From NCBI RefSeq assembly GCF_964275005.1, contig NC_092695.1, forward strand, positions 8,948,197 to 9,012,196: DNA of 64,000 nt. Direction: 5' to 3'. Below the pieces are notes generated by a model, which was given only the letters and a program-made list of their open reading frames with translations, was not told the DNA's origin and made no database searches. The DNA comes from Diadema setosum. Its lineage: Eukaryota > Echinodermata > Echinoidea > Diadematoida > Diadematidae. Numbering within the stretch: the stretch's first letter is position 1; each line of letters begins with the position of its first letter. The translations under genes were made by a program, and so were the position numbers. This document shows, piece after piece, positions 22,072-33,422 of this stretch.

Positions 22072-25000
22072 GTAACCTTGAATTGTTGGTTGCATTTAAA
22101 TCTTGGTAGAAGTAAAGCTACCTCTGTGTATCCAAACGAACTATGAGCGAGTGATATTGGTGTCTCATTGCTTGGATGTGACAAGCGCTTGTCGAAAGAC
22201 TGTAGTCCCATATACTGCATTGTCTGTATGTGACCCTACACCTCAAAACAAACAAAAAGTCGCCAGACATGAATTTTTAGTTAAGACCATATTCTGAAAG
22301 AGCAGACTTTAGGCTTTAAAATGATGTATAACTCAAATCAAATGGACTCTCCTAACCTATCTAAATATTGGAAAGAAAGCACAAACTCAGGAAAAGTGTG
22401 AACTGAGAAAAGAGGCTCTGAAGTACAGTGTCATTTCAAGCGCTTAATCTTTACCAAACCGTGCAGGCTGTGCGATGAATGGGACAAAAAACAGGAAGTA
22501 AACCACCAGAGTAACAACAATGAAGAGATTATCAGATTAAACTGAAATTAAGCATGACTCATTATTGGACATTAACACATTCTGTCCATAATTAATGCCA
22601 ACTTTCAAAGCAGTAGCACTATCCTTTCAAAAGTTATTGGAGTTGAAAGTGAAGAGTGTGGACAAGGTTTTTAGAAATGAAAAAGGGACTCTAAAGACAC
22701 ACCTAATCACACTATTGTATCATTATGGAATCAGGGGAAATGTTTTAAAGTGGTTCGAAAGTTATTTAACAAACAGAAAACAGTATGTATTCATTGATAA
22801 TCACTCCTCAAACACAATTTTATAAATGTTGGTGTTCCCCAAGGCTCTGTATTAGGGCCACTGTTATATGTAAATGATTTATGTTTTGTGAGTGATATTT
22901 TAAACCCAATTATGTTTGCAGATGACACTAATTTATTTTTATCTGGTAAAAATATACATGATATGACAGCTTTGTTGAATACTGAACTGAAGAAGGTGTG
23001 TGATTGGTTCGTAGTTAATAAACTTACAATAAATTATGAAAAAACTGTTTATATGGTATTCAGACCAAGTAATGTTACAATTGATACTAGTTCATTGAAT
23101 ATAAGGTTATATGAAAAAAGAATAGCAGAGGCTAAGAATGTTACATTTTTAGGTGTTATAGTTGATGAATATTTGAGTTGGAAGTATCATATCAATGATA
23201 TATCTTGTAAGATATCTAAAGTTATTGGTGTTTTAAATAGGATGAAGAGTTTTTTACCATTGCGCATTTTAGTGAATTTGTATAATACTATGATATTGCC
23301 ATATATTTCATATTGTATTTCTGCATGGGGGAAATGTGCATTGTATTTATTGAATAGAGTACATGTATTAATTTTGCAAAAGCGTACAATCCGTGTTATA
23401 ACAAATTCATCTTTTTTAACATCAGCTGATTTTCTTTTTAAGAAACTGAACATGCTCAAAGTAAATGACATTTATTTGTTTCAAGTAGCCAGTTTTATGT
23501 ATAAGCACTCAAAAGGTTATTTGCCTCAAATTTTTAGCAGTTATTTTGTTTTTAATAGATCTATAAATTTTTATGAAACTCGAAATTCGTGCAATATGTA
23601 TGTTCCATTTTATCGATATAAGATATCAAGAAGTAGTATAAGATTTTTGGGTCCAAAATTGTGGAACAGTTTAAGCATTGATGTAAAACAAAGTCCATCA
23701 TTAGCATCATTCAGAAGAAAATATAAGTTACAGCTTATTTCAAATTATTGTATAAATTTGTAGTCCCAGATGGCTACAATTGTGCTCACAATGTCCTGTT
23801 TTTGTATACTGTTTTGTTTTGTAAGTACTTTGTCCCGTTAGTGCACTTACACCCTGTTGTTGTACTCTGTGCTTGTCCCCTGTAAGTGCATTTAGTCCTT
23901 GTTATTGTACTATGTGCTCGTTGTTAACTATTCTGTAACGCCTTGATTGATAACTGGTATTTGTGGTAATTATGATATTTTAAATGACTCATTGTTTTCA
24001 TCTTGCCTTTGGGGTTCAGCCTCGAAAGGTCAATGGCCTATTGCTGTTCCCCTCCACACTCGTCACTTAACCCGAGTCACAAATTTTGATTTTTATGTTG
24101 CATTATTTTCCTAATGATTGTTTTTTCTGTATGTATATATGTTGTTATGCTGTATGAAATCACATTGATTTCATTTTCTTTCTTTTTTTATGAGATGTGG
24201 AAAAATAAACTTGAAACTATTCTACCAAAAATGTTCGAAATAAACTGCTAAAAAGACACACTTTCCTGCCCGTTTTATTATACCAAATTTTAGCATGATG
24301 TAAAAGAAGACCCGCTCTTTCAGAAAATATGAAAAAGTCAAGTTCGGCTAGGTTGACCCATTTCACTTATTTTCAGTCCTCACGCAAAATCAGTGTGTGC
24401 GACTTTATGTTCGTTTTGAGGTGCACGGTCATGTATGTCCTTTCCACCAAAGTGCACTCCTTGCCTTGCACTTCTACAGCTACAGGGACAGTCGTATAAT
24501 TACTCTTTACCTGTACACTTGTACTCGTACCCCTTTGTACCCCCTTTATGCCTACCATTGTCTATTTATAGTCTGTTTGTTTGTCTGCCTGTCTCTCCCT
24601 CTCTTTCCCTCCCCCAGTCCAGAGTCTTTTCCACATCTCAAGACATTCATGTTGATGTCATGGAATTATGGAAGGATATCTAGTAGTACACTGTAGTACA
24701 GTAGTAACTGTGTTAGACCTACAGTAAATTTAGTACAGTAGCCCGACCAGACGCTGTTAGTTTGCTGTGCGAATAGTCTACAGCGACTTGGCTGTGTATA
24801 GTTTACGTTAGATATCTAGATGATTTTAATACGTTTGTTATATTAAATGATCATGAATTATAAGATGGGTTGCTTTGATAACTTTTTTTTTTTTTTTTAA
24901 TGAATATGACACATGTTTATTTCCAGAAGTGTGCTGAATAGGGGGTATCTTTTTAAAAATTTGACAGGCATTGAACTCTTCAGTCATGCTTTATCATGGC

Positions 25001-27568
25001 GGGAATCGTGATCTGCCCCCTTTGATACCAGTAAATAATATAGTGCACCATGCATATTACCTTTGATTGTATTAATTTAAGTCTATAATCATCTTTCATT
25101 CAGTTTACATCTTGTTGGGATTGGATATGATACCAGTGTATTCAGTTTATGAGGCTGAATTCATGCTGGCATTCCATTGTTATATTAATTGTACACCATA
25201 TCCATAGTTATACAGCCTGAAGCAATATTATTTGTGCTGATGTATGCAACAATTTTCTGTAATTCATAGGTTTGCAGAGTTGGTACTTTGAGATGTTCAT
25301 GATTTATTGCCCTTAGTAAACATTAATTTTGTTAAAGAATAATGTGCATTTTGTGTTTGTATTTCACAGTTATGGTGTGCCATGTACAGAGATGCCAAGT
25401 TCAAAAAACTTTTATGAGTGAGATTTTCATGACTCGGCGTTTCGGCGCTCGCGGGCATGCGCGCGCGAACGAGGAGGGTGTCACCACCCCTCCCTCCCAT
25501 GGGAGCTTTTTTTAATTATTAGCTCTTAATGATGCGATCTGGTGCATACTTAAGTGCCTTTTTTTTACCAATTTTGAAACACAAAAGGGAAATATACCTT
25601 TAATTGCAACTATCACTTGAATCCTTTGAGCTATGCTCCTTATTTTTGGCACAAATTGCAGACTTCACCCGATGCGTGAGAAAAATGGGTGCCCTGCGTG
25701 AGATCGTGAGACAGGCCCTAAATGCTTGAGTCTCACGCAGAATGCGTGAGACTTGGTAGCTCTGCATGTAAAAGGGCTGATATTAACCTCATGGAAATTG
25801 TTTTTACATGAAAGACGTAGTCCCATCAAAAGTGATGATCAGGATCACTTTAAAAGCATAGTAACATAGAATGGTAATCAGATGGTAATTGTTACATGTA
25901 TCTGCTTGTGGTAGTTCATTGTAGTTTGGGTACATTGGACTGGTGTTGCAAGGATATTCATGCTTTGGTATTTTTGCCTCCTTCCCCCAGGCATCATCAA
26001 AAATGGCAGGGAGTCCATTGACAAGTCATGTTTTAGATACAGCAAGAGGCTCGCCAGCAGCAGACATGAGAATTGAAGTTTATTTCTTGGCAGGTGGTCA
26101 GTGGAAGAGAATATCAGAAGGGTAGGTATTTCTCATTGTCCACAACTTGCCTGGACAGCACATGGGGGAATTCATTATGTAATGAGTGTCACAAATGTTC
26201 CATGAAAGATTCAAATGGGCTGTCTCCATAGCTCTTGTAAACAAGCTTCATATACAGTAATTCATTGGGCGTAATTACAAGATTATAGAGTAATAACATA
26301 CTCAATTTACCATTAATTTGAGCATTGATTTTCTTGCTAAGTACAATCATGAAAATTATTTGTGTATCAGTACTAATCTTGTTATTGGTTATTGGTAACA
26401 GTTTCTTATCACTGAACAGAACTGGAGTACTTTTCAGTTGTACAGGTTATAAAATGACTGGACATTTTGGGTGTATCATTTAATAACAAAAACTGGAGAT
26501 AATCCAATTTATTTTTATTCTTTGCCCCTACAGTTGAATCATATTTTCATTAAATCCAACAGATTAGTGAAATTGAAATGTTATATGTATTGTACTACAG
26601 TATGTGATTTCCTGAAATATTTAGACTCAGAGTAAGCTGAATGGTAGAATCAAGAACATTTCCTAACTTTTCCAATGTACCTCATTGTAATTTCAATATG
26701 TGCTAAAAAACCAAGTTCAGCTTGAGCCAAGACTGACTATGCTCTCCCTGTTATCCACGCAGATTTACAAACTCTGATGGTAGATGTCCAGGCCTCCTGA
26801 AGCAAGACCAATTCCTTCCAGGAATCTACAAGATGTTTTTTGACACTGGTGCATACTTCAAGAACACCAACACAAAGGGGTTCTACCCATTTGTTGAGGT
26901 CAGTTTTTGCAACATAATCAGTGGCTGCTGCTGTTTACACCGTTTACTGCATAACAAGTAGGATTGGGAAAGGAGAATGTACTTCCATTCAAAAGAGAGT
27001 TGTAACTTGATGAAGTGATATCAAATCTCAGAGTGAGAGTGATTTCAGTTTTCCATACAGAATCCTACTTCAAATTACAATTGATATAGCTGTGAATATA
27101 TTATGGTTATTTCTCTGTTGAGGCAATATGAGGGTTCTATCAAGAGAAAACACTGTGATTAATTATACTTTTACTCTTTTGAAGTCAAATCAATTTGCTT
27201 TGCTCATGGTAGGCTACATGTATGTAACCAATGGTTTTTCTTACAGTACAGTGCACTCCTGTTATAACGAACACAGTTATAACAGAATTTCGGTTACAAC
27301 AAAGTAAAACTTAAGGCCGCAACATTATACGGTCTATGTATTCTTATTGTTTATTTGTTTGGTTCCAACAAAATTTCGATATAATGACAGAAAACTGCCG
27401 GTCCCAAGGACTTCGTTATAATGGGAGACCACTGTTCAATGTATCTGTTACAAATTTTTTCGTTGTTCTCATTTTCAGGTGGTCTTTGAGATTGAGGACC
27501 CCAGCCAACACTACCACGTTCCTCTGCTCCTCAGTCCATACTCTTACTCCACCTATAGAGGGAGCTGA
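21979..27568 (+). CDS. URAH: 5-hydroxyisourate hydrolase, complete 4-exon gene
   Basis: The protein hydrolyses 5-hydroxyisourate, the product of urate oxidase, to OHCU in the peroxisomal uric acid to allantoin pathway. It belongs to the transthyretin-like family. Exons 21979-22071, 25991-26121, 26763-26898 and 27479-27568 join in frame to give 149 aa. Family marks are [13 protein letters not shown] (His44), SDGRCPGLL (Arg82), [25 protein letters not shown] (His133) and the C-terminal YRGS. The N-terminal RIKSLTSHL (7-15) fits the PTS2 peroxisomal consensus, R/K-L/V/I-x5-H/Q-L/A; as I recall, the fish enzyme also has an N-terminal extension. All splice junctions are GT-AG. Met36 in exon 2 could act as an internal start giving a form without PTS2. 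Intron 1 holds a LINE and a hAT-like MITE; intron 3 holds a pogo-like MITE. No defect is seen. Confidence 0.93.
22640..24222 (+). mobile_element. 5'-truncated LINE in URAH intron 1
   Basis: The element encodes the C-terminal part of a non-LTR reverse transcriptase. It runs from [15 protein letters not shown] through [16 protein letters not shown] and the catalytic FADDTN, then the thumb with FLGV and [12 protein letters not shown], to the end at about 23763. A frameshift near 22820 separates the first part from the rest. The 3' UTR ends near AATAAACTTGAAAC at about 24208-24222. The look is Jockey/CR1-like; the clade is not proven. It lies in the same orientation as URAH. Confidence 0.85.
24742..24810. 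repeat. Dispersed repeat shared with 58792-58855
   Basis: CCGACCAGACGC, a variable stretch, then CAGCGACTTGGCTGTGTATAG closely matches CCGACCAGACGC..CAGCGACTGGGCTGTGTATAG at 58792-58855, inside the TTAA-flanked element of the Reeler gene. It is probably a fragment of the same transposon family. Confidence 0.5.
25387..25764. mobile_element. hAT-like MITE in URAH intron 1
   Basis: Inverted ends CAGAGATGCCAAGT and ACTTGGTAGCTCTG bound 378 bp. CATGTA is duplicated on both sides (25381-25386 and 25765-25770). The interior has inverted GCGTGAGA motifs near the right end. No coding capacity. Confidence 0.8.
25991..26121 (+). CDS. URAH: URAH exon 2
   Basis: It follows a CTTCCCCCAG acceptor and ends at the GTAGGT donor (phase 2). 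It encodes the start of the transthyretin-like fold, including TSHVLD with the first catalytic His. Confidence 0.92.
26763..26898 (+). CDS. URAH: URAH exon 3
   Basis: The acceptor is CCACGCAG and the donor GTCAGT. The phase 2 to phase 0 join restores [13 protein letters not shown] and runs to FYPFVE. It includes the conserved Arg of DGRCP. Confidence 0.93.
27249..27434 (-). mobile_element. pogo/Tc1-like MITE, copy 2, in URAH intron 3
   Basis: It begins CAGTGCACTCCTGTTATAAC and ends GTTATAATGGGAGACCACTG. Its internal sequence is the reverse complement of the copy at 28160-28350. It ends 44 bp before the exon 4 acceptor, so the whole element must be tolerated by splicing. Confidence 0.82.
27479..27568 (+). 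CDS. URAH: URAH exon 4 (C-terminus)
   Basis: The acceptor is ATTTTCAG. It encodes VVFEIEDP, the catalytic [10 protein letters not shown] and the diagnostic YRGS before TGA at 27566-27568. Confidence 0.94.
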   Translation: MVFEIEDPSQHYHVPLLLSPYSYSTYRGS

Positions 27569-28159
27569 TGAGACAAGGGAAGAGGAAAAGGCTTTGAGAC
27601 CACAATGGGAGATGCCTTTTATGTGAAGCCAGAACGAATGTGATCCAAACCACAGAAACTTTGTTTTCTGGACACATATCCAAATTTGAGCGGAAATACT
27701 GATCTAATATCTTGCGGAATCAGTTTAAGGGAGCTCCGTGTGCATGCTAATATAGAGGAATGATATCTCAAATCAATCATATTCTCACAAAACAGAGAAT
27801 GGTGCTGGATCTAAAAGGATTCAATCCTTAATTAAGAGAGTTGGAGGCGTAAAAGCAGAAGTCATCACTTTTCAACTCCACTGACCAGTTGATCAAACTT
27901 CATAGATTTTTGCACTGTTGTATTGAAATTTCATCAAAAAGATTTCACCAACAAAGATGTGAAATTATTTTTGATATCACTGATGCTAGCAGAATGTCAA
28001 GTAGCCCAGTGATACATGTCATAGGTGGCACAAGTATTTTTTTAGCACATGAATAGAGTGCATTTGTCAAATCATAACATGATCAAAAGATGAAAGACTT
28101 TCAAAGTTTGTGAAAAGTATTACACTCGAGTATGTCAGCTTGGTCCTTAAGTGTTGATA
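27569..28159 (+). other. Probable URAH 3' UTR and flank
   Basis: No other gene is seen downstream of the URAH stop. I found no polyadenylation signal that I would commit to. Confidence 0.4.
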
Positions 28160-28350
28160 CAGTGGACTCCCGTTATAACGAAGTCCTCGGGACCGGCAGT
28201 TTTCTTTCGTTATAACGAAATTTCGTTACAGTATAACCGAATGAATAAACAATAAAAATACATAGAGTTGATAATGTTGCGGCCCTAAATTTTATTTCGT
28301 TGTAACCGGAATTTCGTTACAACCGTGTTCGTTATAACGGGAGTGCACTG
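28160..28350 (+). mobile_element. pogo/Tc1-like MITE, copy 3
   Basis: A 191-bp element with inverted ends CAGTGGACTCCCGTTATAAC and GTTATAACGGGAGTGCACTG, flanked by TA on both sides. It is the best-preserved of the three copies. Confidence 0.88.
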
Positions 28351-28634
28351 TATACCAGTCCAAGTTTACTGAGTTCAAATGGTGAAATTTGACCAATGTT
28401 CATGAAAGTTGGTGGAATCTTTGAAGTGATTAGACAAAACTCTCAAGTTTACAAGCTATGACAAAGCAATTTAGCGAGATGATTCCAAGCTATTTAAGAG
28501 GTCAGACTTGCAATGTCAAGATCAAATTGTATGGCTACAGTATGACAACCTGCCAATTACATGTTCACTTAGAAAAATCAGTCATTTTTGGTGAAATAAC
28601 AATCTGTGGCAGGTTACATGCCACAAGTAAAACT

Positions 28635-28895
28635 TTTCTTTATCTCCCCCAAAGGGTGCTAAAGGTACAATGTACAAGCATTATTTTCAGGTTGTCTGCC
28701 CATCCATCTGTCCCCCCCCCCCTCCCCCCCCCCCCCTCCAAGATCCTCTTAGCATCATGGAAGTAAAATCTTTAATGGGTGATCTTTATACTTGACCCAT
28801 GACAAGTAGGTATCTCAACTAGATTTGGACAAAATTCCTTAAATTGAAAGGTTCTTGAACTTTGGCTAAGGTATATCATCTTCCAGTCATGCCTT
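28635..28895. repeat. Possible HINE-like fragment with C-rich tract
   Basis: TTATCTCCCCCAAAGGGTGC followed by GTCTGCCCATCCATCTGTCC and a C-rich tract (28710-28738) resembles the start of the microsatellite-bearing elements elsewhere here, but its ends are not resolved. Confidence 0.3.
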
Positions 28896-28899
28896 TAAC

Positions 28900-29582
28900 A
28901 ATTCGTCGCCGGTCACACCAACCGACGAATCCCTCGTGTTTGCGTAAGAATGACAATTCGAGAAAATCGCGTTTGAAGTTAACCCTTTTTTGACTTATGG
29001 TTGCTACACTTTCATGTCTATAATTTCCAATTATTTTTGTAGTACATCAGACTTCAATTCTTGCTGTAACTTTTTATCGAATTGTATTGTTAACAAATAA
29101 ACGGGAAATTGTCAAAGAGCTGCATGCATGTATTTTCGGTCTGCAAAGAACGTCATTTTCCATGTGTGTCCATATGTACATGTACGTACATTGAGCGTTG
29201 TTATTGTCAACGCATGTATTACATAGTACGCGCACTGTGCGCGCGGTCAATGAACTGTTGAATCTCAAAAACTACACGCAAGTCAATGCGCACTGATTCG
29301 TCGGTTCGGTGACCGCGCGTACTAGTACGCGCGGTCACCGAACCGTCGAATGGCCTGATTGTTTAACACACGCGTCTATGGGGAAAGCAAATAATTTTCA
29401 CAAATGGAATTACATACTTCTACCAAAGTGATAACTACGTAAAAATTACACAGAATTACACACTGAAAATTTCAGAATATGTAGTATGGAATGTCTACTA
29501 TCGAAATGATTGAAAATCTCAAAATCGAAAATTTGACCCAAAATTGAGTGATTTGTCGGTTCGTGTGACCAGCGACAAATTG
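28900..29582. mobile_element. MITE with ~36-bp inverted ends and central palindrome
   Basis: The left end AATTCGTCGCCGGTCACACC (28900 on), continuing AACCGACGAATC, is mirrored by GATTTGTCGGTTCGTGTGAC at 29548 on, continuing CAGCGACAAATT. About 680 bp with no protein. A near-perfect 54-bp palindrome at 29297-29350 and a related half-site at about 29232-29260 share the GTCGGTT..GTGACCG motif of the ends. Confidence 0.72.
29297..29350. repeat. 54-bp near-perfect palindrome
   Basis: Two 27-bp arms meet at ACTAGT (29321-29326) with one mismatched pair. The arm contains TTCGTCGGTTCGGTGACCG and GCGCGTACT. It would form a strong hairpin or cruciform. Confidence 0.9.
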
Positions 29583-30960
29583 AGTGTCTAATGCTAATAA
29601 TGTTGTGGTTTGAAGAAAGTGGAGAATACATTACATGTATGAAAGGTCAGGATAAAGGACCACTGTACCAGAGCTAAAAATGTGATTTTTTTTTTCTGAA
29701 TGATATGTTGAGCCTTTGTTAAGTAAGAATGCATTGGCATCAGCTCCAGTTACAGATGTTGTCTGTATTGTAGGTGAGTTTATCAGCCCCGTGGGCTAGA
29801 TGTGCTCTGTCTTGTCTGTGGTTCCTTGTCCATTGTCAATCCACCCTTCTTAGATATCATTCTTGAGGATGATTTTTCTTTTAATGGGCTTTTAAAGTCA
29901 AGTGAACAGTCTTGGATAGGAGGGGCTGTGCTAAAACATGTATCAAGACTGCAAAAGATCTGTGAAATTAATTCGTTGTGATGTAAATGTTAAGTTCAGA
30001 GTTCATGAACCAACCTGCTGCATTTGTTTTGTCTGGTAAAGCCATTATGAATGGAGAACTCCAGCTTGAATTTGTGAAACCCATTATGGAATGATTAAAT
30101 ATGCGTTTATATAGAAATGAGAAAAATGTCTCTTGCTGTGTTTCTTGTTTGCTTTTGAGTCCAAGTCTGAAGAGCCAAGTTAGATACCTAGAACTTTCTA
30201 GCAGAATTTTTCAACATACATGTATCAAGTAATGCCTCTCTTCCCTTCATTCAGCATTTACTACATGTGGTATGAAATGGAGTACAGTGTATGTATAATT
30301 TGCGTGTGTGTTAGTGAGTGTGTACTGTGCTATGTTATGTATTTTTTATTTTATTTATTCTAATCTTTTGTCAGGGTAGCCCATTCACCAATAAGAAGTG
30401 GTCTTCCATGGAGCCCTGAATAATTTTCATGAACATACACTGTACGTACATTAAATAGCAAAACGTATATACAAAAGATAACATACTTTGCAAAGATATA
30501 TACTGTACATTGCAAAGTAACATAAAAAATACAGTGTATTGTATATTGATTAAGCCACAACAAGAGTTCACCAGAATGCCGATATATCCATTAAATCGCT
30601 ATTGTGCAGGAATGATTAGCTAGCACAGGATAAATATGGTGTGTTATTTACAAATTAACAACTTTGTTTAAACAATCTCTTAAATGAATACATGGAAGAA
30701 GCTGATCTGATTGAATAATTTAGCTTGTTCCATTCAAGTAAAGAAGATACGACTGGGCTACACTTATGACAATCAGAGCGAAATCTTGGCACACGTAGAC
30801 TTACTGTCTATTAGCCTTGTGTGATGTTCATATATATCATTAGGCTTAACTAAATGTACCTGAAGGTAAGAAGGTGCTAAGTTATACTATGTGCTACTTA
30901 GAAATGATGATGGGCCAATTCAAAAAATGACCCAAATGGTTTCTGGAGAAGCTTCATAGC
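29583..30960. other. No gene seen
   Basis: There is no supportable exon. The sequence is AT-rich with scattered ACATGTA words. Confidence 0.4.
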
Positions 30961-30967
30961 TATAGGC

Positions 30968-31011
30968 CCGGCACAGTCGCACTTAGAGAGATTCGTCGCT
31001 ACCAGAAGACC
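30968..31011 (+). pseudogene. Histone H3 exon remnant
   Basis: CCC GGC ACA GTC GCA CTT and onward encodes PGTVALREIRRYQK, identical to canonical histone H3 around residues 43-56. With the two upstream codons TAT AGG it reads YRPGTVALREIRRYQK. The match starts just after CTATAG, where H3.3-type genes have an intron between AG and G of the Arg codon. It stops after the Lys codon; STELLIRKL does not follow. I infer a DNA-level fragment of an intron-bearing H3 gene, not a functional histone. Confidence 0.7.
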
Positions 31012-31220
31012 ATGTGCAAATCACACAGCAAAATCTGTAGGCCTACATCTTTACGACATGAACCATCATTCTGAACATGTTGTTGTTGTTTTAAAGAACG
31101 AAAGGAGAGAGAGAGAAAATGGGGCCCTATACAAATAATTTGCCCCAGACAGCACTTAACATAAAACAAACATTATAAATCTTATAGAGATATAAACAAG
31201 AATATTAAATATATACCAAG

Positions 31221-31359
31221 TCTCCACGAGGGAGCTCATATTGTCTCCACGAGGGAGCTCATATTATCTCCACAAAGGAGCTCATTAAGTCTCCACGAGG
31301 GAGCTCATATTGTCTCCATAAAGGAGCTCATTAACGTCTCCACGAGGGAGCTCATATGA
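31221..31359. repeat. 23-bp minisatellite, six copies
   Basis: Units start at 31221, 31244, 31267, 31290, 31313 and 31337. The consensus is TCTCCACGAGGGAGCTCATA plus 3 bp. Alternate units carry ACAAAGG or ATAAAGG in place of ACGAGGG. Each has a self-complementary GAGCTC core. Confidence 0.95.
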
Positions 31360-32404
31360 TATTGATGAATACCTCATATTCTTCAAACAAACTCAAATAA
31401 CTACACAATACACGCGCGCGTGTACCGCACACTAACTCATCCACGTGCACACACTCAAACACACACACATACACCTCCAACCACGCACACACATACCAAT
31501 ATCATGGTTCAACCCAATGTAATATACGGTATTTAGATAGAGCACACACACAATGATATGTTTTACAAAATAGATAAGATTACTATGGCTGTATCATTAT
31601 TTCGAGAAAAAAAAATACAGTGTTTATATCAAGGAGCTCTGAGCGTCACAGCAATGATTCGGGAAAAAAAATCAGAGGCGTTGATACAGGAAAATATATT
31701 TTTGCAGCAAACGACGGAGAAATGTTATACATATTTAATCGTGGTTCTATGATGTATGAGTATACCTGCGGGCTTCAAGCCAAGAAAAGAAAGTAAATTT
31801 TGTGCCAGAAAGTGGGAGTCATAATAATCTTCAAATTGATTTTAAACCACAAGTTTATAAGTATTAAATAGGTGCAGGCGACTCATGCGAGAGGGGATTT
31901 ACAAAAAAATTGAGTTGCTCTTACTACTAAAAGAATAAGAAGTGTAGGCCTATCATTTATAAATAACTATAAATAAGTATATGGACGAAGGGATCCCCTT
32001 TTCTTGCTAGGGAAACGCACGCAAGGAACGTAAGACAATCATATACATGCTGTATATGTTTTACATAATAGAGACCCACTGAGGGAGATGCCGGGATCTG
32101 CAACAGCGAGTGACTCCGAAAACCCGCTTGCTGCAGATTCCGGCACCTGGGCGAGGTGGACGGAGGACTAGGAGGCCTCGACGTGACGGCTGACCAAGGT
32201 CGGGTTGATGTCGGAGGGAACCGGAGAGCGATGTCCGCTGTGAATGTCGTGAAGGTCTATTACGCTGAGGATAGGAGAGAGTGAAATTCTGAACATCCAC
32301 CTTTACAAGGAACTTGTACACGGCATGTTTACATCAAAAGCCAAACAATAAAACATGACATCTGAAAGTTTCAGTGAAATCGGACATAATTATACTGTAA
32401 AAGT
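31360..32404. other. No gene seen; GC-rich patch at 32070-32290
   Basis: No exon can be supported. The patch at about 32070-32290 is GC-richer and partly open on both strands, and may be a decayed mobile-element coding piece. I do not recognise a family. Confidence 0.35.
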
Positions 32405-33185
32405 TAAACATTTGTATGTGTGTATGTGTGTGTGTGTATGTGTGTGTGTGTGTATGTGTGTGTGTGTGTATGTGTGTGTGTCTGTGTTTGTGTTTATTTC
32501 AGATTTGAAAGGTTCACTGTCATGAAGACATTAAAATTAATGCAAACAAAATGTACCAAGCAGCCGTGATAAAAACATCGCCATCTCCGAGGCAGTATCT
32601 TCAACGCAAACATAGAGGTATAGGAACATCTACACAATACATTTAGTGAAAATCTGATCATTCGTTGTTGAGTTATTGGGAGATTAAGATTATGTTATGT
32701 CCTTTATGATCCTTGACCTTTGACCCCATGATCCCAAGTTTAACTATTTCCTATTTCATTAAGAACACATCCTGCGAGTTTAGTGAAAATGCTATCATCC
32801 GTTCTTGAGTTATGTTATGTTCTTTTATGACCCATAACCTTTGTTTCTTTTTCACTTCATTATGAACTCCAGTCTATAAATTTGGTAAAAATCCGACTCT
32901 CCGTTCTTGAGTTATTGGGAGATTAAGCTTATCTTATGTCTTTTATGACCCTATGACCTTTGACTTCATAACCCCCAAATTTTACAGTTTCTCTCTTACT
33001 TTATAATGAACACACCTGCAAGTTTGGTGAAAATCCGATCATCCGTTCTTGCGTTATTGGGAGATTAAGCTTAATTTATGTCTCTCACACATGACCCCTG
33101 TGACCTTTGACTGTTGACCTCATGACCTCAACATTTAGTCATTTCTTTCTTACCTCTTTGTGAACACGCCCTGCAAGTGCCTCCC
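32405..33185 (-). repeat. (TG)n plus tandem core repeats with AGGTCA motifs
   Basis: A TGTATGTGTG tract at 32411-32492 is followed by diverged units carrying GTTTGGTGAAAATCCGATCA-like phrases at about 32641, 32779, 32879 and 33013. Each is followed by TTATTGGGAGATTAAG and TGACCTTTGAC. The order of a microsatellite then ~100-140-bp cores parallels the HINE-like elements. Orientation is given by AGGTCA reading on the minus strand. Confidence 0.6.
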
Positions 33186-33348
33186 ATCATCAATACTGAT
33201 ATTGATATTGATCATTGATTGACCATTGATAATACACTCTAAAAAATCGAATGGTAAATCCGGTTCCATGACATTTTCTCCTGCGATGATCGCTCCCATG
33301 AAATGTCTGCATGCTAGCTATATGCCAAACATAAATTCTACCCTCAAA

Positions 33349-33422
33349 CATAACCCTAACCCTAATCCTAATCCTCACATCAAACTAAACCTAAGCCCTA
33401 TCACAACCCTAACCCTAACCGT
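33349..33422. repeat. Interstitial telomere-like TAACCC tract
   Basis: Runs of TAACCC and TAATCC at 33350-33373 and CAACCCTAACCCTAACC at 33404-33420, with degenerate sequence between. This is the animal telomere motif at an internal position. Confidence 0.75.

Noticed and set aside
21481-22095. 204-codon minus-strand open frame
   Set aside because: It is Pro/Phe-rich from purine and G runs, and its informative end is antisense to URAH exon 1.
29018-29268. Minus-strand frame within the palindrome-bearing MITE
   Set aside because: Lies wholly inside a short non-autonomous element with no conserved motif.
31221-31359. CRISPR-like array
   Set aside because: The 23-bp units are directly adjacent with no unique spacers, and the genome is eukaryotic; it is a minisatellite.
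32061-32321. Minus-strand frame in a GC-rich patch
   Set aside because: Both strands are partly open and no motif is recognisable; at most an old mobile-element piece.
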